DNA of 64,000 nucleotides, taken from assembly GCF_013282725.1 (NCBI RefSeq), contig NZ_CP054043.1, positions 1,984,001-2,048,000 on the forward strand. The letters run 5' to 3'. A program made the position numbers and the translations under genes. This document shows, piece after piece, positions 58,033 to 64,000 of this stretch (its first letter is position 1; every line of letters starts with the position of its first letter). The DNA comes from Yersinia mollaretii ATCC 43969. GTDB taxonomy: Bacteria; Pseudomonadota; Gammaproteobacteria; Enterobacterales; Enterobacteriaceae. The notes below the pieces were generated by a model. That model was not told where the DNA came from. It made no database searches and saw only the letters and a program-made list of their open reading frames with translations.

Positions 58033-59506
58033 CTTGCGCGACTTACTCGCTCCTTGGGGGCTAGACGTCCCGGAGCGTGCGCTACGGGAAATGACATTAG
58101 ACAGCCGTGTTGCCGCTGCCGGGGATTTGTTTGTCGCCGTTGTCGGCCACCAGACGGACGGGCGTCGCTATATCCCGCAAGCCATCGCACAAGGTGTGGC
58201 GGCCATTGTGGCCGAAGCCGATGGTGTGGCACCGGATGCCAGTGTTTCAGAAATGCATGGCGTTCCTGTTATTTATTTGCGTAATTTGAATCAGCACTTA
58301 TCCACACTGGCGGGCCAGTTTTACCATCAGCCGGGTGCCGCACTGCGTTTGGTTGGCGTGACCGGGACGAACGGCAAAACCACCACCACCCAATTGCTGG
58401 CACAATGGAGTCAGGCACTGGGCGAAACCAGTGCGGTGATGGGGACGGTCGGTAATGGCTTATTAGGTCAGGTGATTCCGACGGAAAACACTACTGGCTC
58501 AGCGGTTGATATCCAACATTTACTGCGCAATTTGGTCGATCAAGGGGCCACTTTCGCGGCGATGGAAGTCTCTTCCCACGGTTTGATTCAGAATCGCGTC
58601 GCAGCCTTGCCATTTGCCGCCGCCGTGTTCACGAACCTCAGCCGCGATCATCTGGATTACCACGGTAATATGGCGAGTTACGAGGCGGCAAAATGGTTGC
58701 TGTTCTCCACCCATCAATCCGAACACAAAATTATCAATGCGGATGACGAAGTTGGCCGCCGCTGGTTAAGCCAGTTGCCGCAAGCGGTCGCCGTCAGCAT
58801 GGAAAGTCAGGTTCCTACGGGCTGGAAAGGCCCGTGGTTATCTGCTCGCAAAGTTCAATATCACGATAACGGCGCGAGTATCGCCTTTGATTCCAGTTGG
58901 GGCGAAGGTCAGTTAGAGAGCCGCTTGATGGGCGCTTTCAACGTCAGCAACTTGTTGGTGGCACTGTCAACGTTGCTCTCATTGGGTTATCCGTTAGCAC
59001 AGCTTTTAGCGGCAGCCCCTCATCTGCAACCTGTTTGTGGGCGGATGGAGGTGTTTAACGCGCCGGGCAAGCCCACGGTGGTGGTCGATTATGCCCACAC
59101 GCCGGATGCGCTGGAAAAAGCGCTGGCGGCAGCCCGTTTACACTGTAAAGGGCAGTTGTGGTGTGTGTTTGGTTGCGGTGGCGATCGTGACAAAGGTAAG
59201 CGCCCACTTATGGGCGGTATCGCGGAACAACTGGCTGATCGTGTCGTCGTCACAGACGATAACCCTCGCAGCGAAGAGCCGCAGGCGATTGTAGCCGATA
59301 TCCTCAGCGGCTTATTGGATGCGGGACATGCACTAGCGATCCATGGTCGTGCCGAAGCCGTGACCAGTGCCATTATGCAGGCCAAAGCGGACGACGTAGT
59401 TCTGATCGCGGGCAAAGGGCACGAAGATTATCAACTGGTTGGCAACCGCCGACTGGATTACTCCGACCGCGTCACTGTCGCGCGTTTGTTGGGGGTGGTG
59501 GCATGA
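58019..59506 (+). CDS. murE: UDP-MurNAc-Ala-Glu:meso-DAP ligase
   Basis: Cytoplasmic ligase that adds meso-diaminopimelate to the peptidoglycan precursor. The 495-residue protein has the ATP loop [11 protein letters not shown] near residue 117, [19 protein letters not shown], and DNPRSEEP, whose DNPR marks DAP rather than Lys specificity. DAP comes from the pathway of dapB at 2.7 kb. The start is GTG within ftsI (GGTTCAGGT upstream), as [13 protein letters not shown] is the E. coli start. Confidence 0.97.
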   Translation: MADRNLRDLLAPWGLDVPERALREMTLDSRVAAAGDLFVAVVGHQTDGRRYIPQAIAQGVAAIVAEADGVAPDASVSEMHGVPVIYLRNLNQHLSTLAGQFYHQPGAALRLVGVTGTNGKTTTTQLLAQWSQALGETSAVMGTVGNGLLGQVIPTENTTGSAVDIQHLLRNLVDQGATFAAMEVSSHGLIQNRVAALPFAAAVFTNLSRDHLDYHGNMASYEAAKWLLFSTHQSEHKIINADDEVGRRWLSQLPQAVAVSMESQVPTGWKGPWLSARKVQYHDNGASIAFDSSWGEGQLESRLMGAFNVSNLLVALSTLLSLGYPLAQLLAAAPHLQPVCGRMEVFNAPGKPTVVVDYAHTPDALEKALAAARLHCKGQLWCVFGCGGDRDKGKRPLMGGIAEQLADRVVVTDDNPRSEEPQAIVADILSGLLDAGHALAIHGRAEAVTSAIMQAKADDVVLIAGKGHEDYQLVGNRRLDYSDRVTVARLLGVVA

Positions 59507-60879
59507 TTAAGGTCTCGCTGCATTTCTTGTCCGAGCTGCTTAACGCGGAGTTTATTGTCAGCGATAAACAGGGCGATAACATCGAGATAACCGAAGTGAC
59601 CATTGATACTCGTAAGGTCACGGCGGGTTGTCTGTTTGTGGCGCTGAAAGGCGAGCGCTTTGATGGACATGATTTCGCAGAAGATGCTGTTGCCGCAGGT
59701 GCTGGTGCTTTGCTGGTAAGTAAACGCTTACTGGTGGGGGTGCCGCAATTAGTGGTCAAAGACACCCGTCTGGCGTTGGGGCAGTTCGCGGCTTGGATTC
59801 GCCAGCAAGTGCCGGCCCGCGTGGTGGCCTTAACGGGCTCCTCAGGTAAAACCTCTGTCAAAGAGATGACGGCAGCGATTTTGCGTGAATGCGGCAATGT
59901 GCTCTATACCGCCGGTAACTTTAATAATGATATCGGTGTGCCGCTGACCCTCCTGCGTTTGACGGCAGAATATGATTTTGCGGTCATTGAGTTGGGTGCC
60001 AACCACGTGGGTGAGATTGCCTACACCACGGATTTAAGCCGCCCAGAAAGCGCTTTGGTGAACAATTTAGCCGCTGCGCATCTGGAAGGGTTCGGTTCTC
60101 TAGCTGGTGTGGCGCAAGCTAAAGGCGAGATTTTTGCGGGTTTGCCGGCAAACGGCACCGCCATTATCAATGCTGACAGCAACGACTGGCCGCACTGGCA
60201 GGAAACTCTGCATAACAAGCGAGTCTGGCGTTTTGGTCTTCAGGCAGCAGAAGATATCGATTTTTATGCTACTGACGTGCAAATCACGCCTCAGGCGACG
60301 CATTTCACCCTGCACTCACCATTTGGCACGGTCACCATTGAGCTGCCACTGCCAGGGCGACATAACATTGCTAATGCGCTTGCCGCTGCGGCGTTAGCCA
60401 TGTCAGTTGGTGCGGATTTATCCGCTGTTCGTCAGGGGCTGATGCAGTTACAGGCCGTACCGGGGCGCTTATTCCCCATTCAACTTGCGACGGGCAAATT
60501 GTTGCTGGATGACACTTACAACGCCAATGTGGGTTCTATGACCGCAGCGGCGCAAGTGCTGGCAGAAATGCCGGGCTACCGTGTCATGGTGGTCGGCGAC
60601 ATGGGCGAGTTAGGTGAGACCGCGATTGATTGCCATCGTCAGGTCGGTGAAGCCGCGAAACAGGCGGGTATCGATAAGGTGCTGAGTGTCGGTACTTTAA
60701 GCCAGACGCTGAGCGATGCCAGCGGCAACGGCGAGCATTTTCAGGATAAGAGCGCATTAGCCGCCCGCGTAAGCGAACTGCTGAGCGAGCATCCGGTTAT
60801 CACAGTATTAATTAAAGGTTCACGTAGCGCCGCCATGGAACATGTCGTGCGTGCGTTACAGGAGAAAGCATCATGTTAG
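59503..60879 (+). CDS. murF: UDP-MurNAc-tripeptide:D-Ala-D-Ala ligase
   Basis: Adds D-Ala-D-Ala to complete the pentapeptide precursor. The 458-residue protein has an N-terminal substrate domain ([25 protein letters not shown]), the ATP loop [11 protein letters not shown] near residue 110, [29 protein letters not shown] and MGELGE. It overlaps murE by four bases (ATGA) and mraY by seven. Confidence 0.97.
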   Translation: MIKVSLHFLSELLNAEFIVSDKQGDNIEITEVTIDTRKVTAGCLFVALKGERFDGHDFAEDAVAAGAGALLVSKRLLVGVPQLVVKDTRLALGQFAAWIRQQVPARVVALTGSSGKTSVKEMTAAILRECGNVLYTAGNFNNDIGVPLTLLRLTAEYDFAVIELGANHVGEIAYTTDLSRPESALVNNLAAAHLEGFGSLAGVAQAKGEIFAGLPANGTAIINADSNDWPHWQETLHNKRVWRFGLQAAEDIDFYATDVQITPQATHFTLHSPFGTVTIELPLPGRHNIANALAAAALAMSVGADLSAVRQGLMQLQAVPGRLFPIQLATGKLLLDDTYNANVGSMTAAAQVLAEMPGYRVMVVGDMGELGETAIDCHRQVGEAAKQAGIDKVLSVGTLSQTLSDASGNGEHFQDKSALAARVSELLSEHPVITVLIKGSRSAAMEHVVRALQEKASC

Positions 60880-61955
60880 TTTGGTTGGCTGAATATTTAG
60901 TGAAATTTTACTCGGGTTTTAACGTCTTTTCCTATTTGACGTTCCGAGCCATCGTCAGTCTGTTGACTGCCCTAGTGATTTCATTATGGATGGGGCCGCA
61001 CCTGATTGCTTATTTGCAAAAATTGCAGATTGGTCAAGTGGTGCGTAATGATGGGCCTGAATCACATTTCAGTAAGCGCGGCACGCCGACCATGGGCGGC
61101 CTGATGATTCTGTTCTCCATCACCATTTCAGTGCTGATGTGGGCTTACCCATCCAATCCCTATGTCTGGTGTGTGCTGTTCATTCTAGTGGGTTATGGCA
61201 TCGTCGGTTTCATTGACGATTATCGCAAAGTGGTCCGTAAAGACACCAAGGGCTTGATCGCCCGTTGGAAATACTTCTGGCAGTCAATCATTGCACTGGC
61301 GGCGGCATTTGCCATGTACAGCATCGGCAAAGACACGCCAGCCACCGAGCTGGTGGTGCCCTTCTTCAAAGACATTATGCCGCAACTGGGTTTGCTCTAT
61401 ATCTTGCTGGCGTACTTTGTGATTGTCGGCACCAGTAACGCGGTCAATCTGACTGACGGATTAGATGGCTTGGCGATTATGCCGACCGTTTTCGTGGCGG
61501 GTGGCTTTGCCTTGGTGGCTTGGGCGACTGGTAACGTGAACTTTGCGGCCTATCTGCATATTCCTTATCTGCGCCATGCCGGTGAGTTGGTAATTGTCTG
61601 TACCGCCATTGTGGGGGCAGGGCTGGGTTTCCTCTGGTTTAACACCTATCCGGCGCAGGTCTTTATGGGTGACGTCGGTTCGTTAGCTTTGGGCGGCGCA
61701 CTGGGCACCATAGCAGTATTACTGCGCCAAGAGTTTTTGTTAGTGATTATGGGCGGTGTGTTCGTGGTTGAAACACTGTCGGTCATCTTGCAGGTAGGGT
61801 CCTTTAAGTTACGTGGGCAGCGCATTTTCCGCATGGCGCCGATTCATCACCATTACGAACTTAAAGGTTGGCCGGAACCACGGGTGATCGTGCGCTTCTG
61901 GATTATTTCGCTGATGCTGGTGCTGATTGGCCTGGCGACGCTGAAGGTGCGGTAA
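60873..61955 (+). CDS. mraY: Phospho-MurNAc-pentapeptide translocase MraY
   Basis: Inner-membrane enzyme that makes lipid I from UDP-MurNAc-pentapeptide and undecaprenyl phosphate. The 360-residue protein has ten predicted helices and the family motifs [11 protein letters not shown] near residue 70, GFIDDYRKV near 112, [10 protein letters not shown] near 190 and [13 protein letters not shown] near 322. It ends three bases before murD. Confidence 0.98.
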   Translation: MLVWLAEYLVKFYSGFNVFSYLTFRAIVSLLTALVISLWMGPHLIAYLQKLQIGQVVRNDGPESHFSKRGTPTMGGLMILFSITISVLMWAYPSNPYVWCVLFILVGYGIVGFIDDYRKVVRKDTKGLIARWKYFWQSIIALAAAFAMYSIGKDTPATELVVPFFKDIMPQLGLLYILLAYFVIVGTSNAVNLTDGLDGLAIMPTVFVAGGFALVAWATGNVNFAAYLHIPYLRHAGELVIVCTAIVGAGLGFLWFNTYPAQVFMGDVGSLALGGALGTIAVLLRQEFLLVIMGGVFVVETLSVILQVGSFKLRGQRIFRMAPIHHHYELKGWPEPRVIVRFWIISLMLVLIGLATLKVR

Positions 61956-61957
61956 TT

Positions 61958-63274
61958 ATGGTTGATTATCAGGGTAAAAAAGTCGTCATTATCGGGCTGG
62001 GGCTAACCGGCCTTTCCTGCGTTGATTTCTTTATGGCGCGCGGTGTTACGCCGCGTGTGATGGATACCCGAATCAACCCTGCCGGGCTGGACAAGTTACC
62101 CGAAAGTATTGAGCGCCATGTCGGTGGCCTGAATCCGCAGTGGCTGCTGGATGCCGACTTGATTGTTGCTAGCCCCGGTATTGCACTGGCACACCCCGCG
62201 TTAAGTGATGCCGCTGATGCGGGGGTTGAAATTGTTGGTGATATCGAACTGTTCTGCCGTGAGAACCCAGCCCCTATCGTGGCGATTACCGGCTCTAACG
62301 GTAAAAGCACCGTGACCACCCTAGTCGGCGAGATGGCGAAAGCGGCGGGTTGGCAGGTGGGTGTCGGTGGCAACATTGGCGTTCCGGCCCTCACGCTGTT
62401 GAAACAAGAGAACCAATTGGTGGTGTTAGAGCTGTCCAGCTTCCAGTTGGAGACCACCACGAGCTTACGGGCCAGTGCGGCCACCATACTGAACGTGACG
62501 GAAGATCACACTGATCGTTATCCGTTCGGTTTGCAGCAATATCGTGCAGCTAAGCTGCGGGTGTATGAAAACGCTAAAGTTTGTGTCGTGAATGCCGATG
62601 ACGCGCTGACCATGCCAGTGCGTGGTGCTGATAGCCGCTGCATCAGTTTTGGGGTCGATGTGGGTGATTATCACCTCAATAAGCAGCAGGGCGAAATCTG
62701 GCTGCGAGTGCAGGGTGAGAAAGTGCTGAATACCCGTGAGATGAAACTCACTGGGCGTCATAACTACACTAATGCGCTGGCGGCACTGGCGCTGGCTGAT
62801 GCTGTGGGTATCCCGCGTTCATCCAGCTTGAAGGCATTGACCACATTTACTGGCCTGCCACATCGCTTCCAACTGGTGTTTGAGCACAATGGTGTGCGCT
62901 GGATTAATGACTCGAAAGCGACCAATGTGGGCAGCACTGAAGCGGCGTTAGAGGGTTTACAGGTTGATGGCACCTTGCATTTATTACTGGGCGGCGACGG
63001 CAAGTCCGCTGATTTCTCTGGATTGACGCGCTTTTTGCAAGGTGACCAAATCAAAGTTTACTGTTTTGGTCGTGATGGCGAAGAGTTGGCCGCACTGCGC
63101 CCTGAGGTCTCTCAATTAACCGAGACGATGGAGCAGGCAATGGTTTTGCTGTCGAAAAATCTGGCACCGGGAGACATGGTGTTGTTGTCACCTGCCTGCG
63201 CCAGCTTGGACCAATTCCGCAGCTTCGAGCAACGTGGTGATGAGTTTGCGCGTTTGGCAGAGGAGCTGGGCTGA
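61958..63274 (+). CDS. murD: UDP-MurNAc-L-Ala:D-Glu ligase
   Basis: Adds D-glutamate to UDP-MurNAc-L-Ala. The 438-residue protein has N-terminal [17 protein letters not shown], the ATP loop [11 protein letters not shown] near residue 111, [20 protein letters not shown] and [12 protein letters not shown]. The chosen ATG at 61958 gives MVDYQGKKV, like E. coli; an open frame back to 61868 lies inside mraY and is rejected. Confidence 0.97.
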   Translation: MVDYQGKKVVIIGLGLTGLSCVDFFMARGVTPRVMDTRINPAGLDKLPESIERHVGGLNPQWLLDADLIVASPGIALAHPALSDAADAGVEIVGDIELFCRENPAPIVAITGSNGKSTVTTLVGEMAKAAGWQVGVGGNIGVPALTLLKQENQLVVLELSSFQLETTTSLRASAATILNVTEDHTDRYPFGLQQYRAAKLRVYENAKVCVVNADDALTMPVRGADSRCISFGVDVGDYHLNKQQGEIWLRVQGEKVLNTREMKLTGRHNYTNALAALALADAVGIPRSSSLKALTTFTGLPHRFQLVFEHNGVRWINDSKATNVGSTEAALEGLQVDGTLHLLLGGDGKSADFSGLTRFLQGDQIKVYCFGRDGEELAALRPEVSQLTETMEQAMVLLSKNLAPGDMVLLSPACASLDQFRSFEQRGDEFARLAEELG

Positions 63275-64000
63275 TGCGGGTGCCAGGGCTGGGGCTGTTT
63301 AATAGCGTAAAACATTTTGTGATGGGATCGCGGGAGAGCGACACCACCAGCATGGTGCTTTACGACAGAACCTTGCTGTGGCTGACATTCGGTTTGGCGA
63401 TCATCGGTTTTGTGATGGTGACCTCGGCCTCAATGCCAATTGGTCAACGTCTGGCCAGTGACCCATTCCTGTTTGCTAAACGTGACGCGCTCTATTTGGC
63501 GCTGGCTTTTGGTCTATCGCTGGTGACGTTGCGCATCCCGATGGCGGTCTGGCAGCGCTACAGCAATATTATGCTATTGATTTCACTTGTGATGCTCTTG
63601 GTGGTGTTGGTTGTGGGTAGTTCGGTCAACGGTGCATCACGCTGGATTGCATTGGGGCCGCTGCGTATTCAGCCCGCAGAGTTATCCAAGCTGTCACTAT
63701 TTTGTTATCTTGCGAGCTATTTGGTCCGCAAGGTCGAGGAGGTCCGCAGTAACTTTTGGGGCTTCTGTAAACCGATGGGCGTGATGGTCATTCTGGCGGT
63801 GCTACTGCTGGCACAGCCCGATTTAGGCACCGTGGTGGTGCTGTTTGTCACCACGCTAGCGATGCTGTTTTTGGCTGGGGCCAAAATGTGGCAGTTTCTG
63901 GCGATTATCGGCTCCGGTGTTTTTGCGGTTTGTCTGCTGATTGTTGCCGAACCCTACCGTATGCGCCGCGTTACCTCATTCTGGAACCCGTGGGCTGATC
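63274..64000 (+). CDS. ftsW: Septal peptidoglycan polymerase FtsW, 5' part
   Basis: SEDS-family glycosyltransferase that works with FtsI at the septum. The window ends after 242 codons (E. coli FtsW has 414 residues). The ATG overlaps the murD stop (TGATG). Visible parts are a cytoplasmic start, several membrane helices ([20 protein letters not shown] first) and the SEDS segment [22 protein letters not shown] with [10 protein letters not shown] after it. The reading frame is intact up to the edge. Confidence 0.96.
   Translation, partial: MRVPGLGLFNSVKHFVMGSRESDTTSMVLYDRTLLWLTFGLAIIGFVMVTSASMPIGQRLASDPFLFAKRDALYLALAFGLSLVTLRIPMAVWQRYSNIMLLISLVMLLVVLVVGSSVNGASRWIALGPLRIQPAELSKLSLFCYLASYLVRKVEEVRSNFWGFCKPMGVMVILAVLLLAQPDLGTVVVLFVTTLAMLFLAGAKMWQFLAIIGSGVFAVCLLIVAEPYRMRRVTSFWNPWAD

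Overview
This 64 kb window is chromosomal DNA from an enterobacterium, almost certainly a Yersinia and probably not of the Y. pestis/pseudotuberculosis group. The gene order is the enteric lspA-fkpB-ispH-dapB-carAB ... folA-apaHG-rsmA-pdxA-surA-lptD-djlA-rluA-rapA-polB-yabI-thiQPB-sgrR ... setA-leuDCBA-leuO-ilvIH-cra-mraZ-division/cell-wall order. The proteins read like Yersinia orthologues as I remember them (PdxA, LptD, LeuB, short FtsL), and the intergenic repeats look like the long yersinial form of ERIC. No rRNA, tRNA, CRISPR array, insertion sequence or prophage was seen. The window starts inside ileS and ends inside ftsW.

Layout. 1-8.5 kb: ileS (3' end), lspA, fkpB, ispH, then dapB and carAB with pyrimidine/arginine-type control sites. 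8.6-10.8 kb: an ERIC element, a LysE-type exporter and yjjPB. 10.9-27 kb: folA, then the leftward apaH-apaG-rsmA-pdxA-surA-lptD group, rightward djlA, an orphan beta-rich protein of unknown role, rluA, rapA and polB. The E. coli ara genes are absent between polB and yabI. 27-31.3 kb: yabI converging on thiBPQ, which has a TPP riboswitch.

31.5-40.1 kb is the accessory part. An AT-rich pair (a DUF4225-like protein with a glycine-rich hydrophobic core, and a small two-helix membrane protein) lies between the thiamin operon and sgrR. A glycyl-radical enzyme and its activase (pflE-pflF, the ybiY-ybiW type) sit where sgrS is expected next to sgrR. A sequence with the 3' half of SgrS follows directly after pflF, and setA follows that. 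Two tandem repeat arrays with 129-bp and 133-bp periods, sharing an ERIC-like core, flank setA.

40.1-53.5 kb: leuABCD (leftward) with a readable leader peptide and attenuator; leuO behind a long AT-rich leader; a seven-copy tetranucleotide tract; a long-chain acyl-CoA ligase; ilvIH; cra with short tandem repeats in its leader; and alaE. 54.3-64 kb: the start of the division and cell-wall cluster, mraZ-rsmH-ftsL-ftsI-murE-murF-mraY-murD-ftsW, with a clear promoter and MraZ boxes.

Together these cover cell-envelope building (lspA, lptD, surA, mur/fts genes), amino-acid and pyrimidine synthesis (dapB, carAB, leu, ilv) with their regulators (leuO, cra), cofactor supply (folA, pdxA, thiBPQ) and sugar-phosphate stress (sgrR, sgrS-like RNA, setA). 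The best leads are the SgrS-like RNA placed in the 3' untranslated region of a glycyl-radical operon, the DUF4225-like pair, the orphan beta-rich protein, and the paired repeat arrays around setA.
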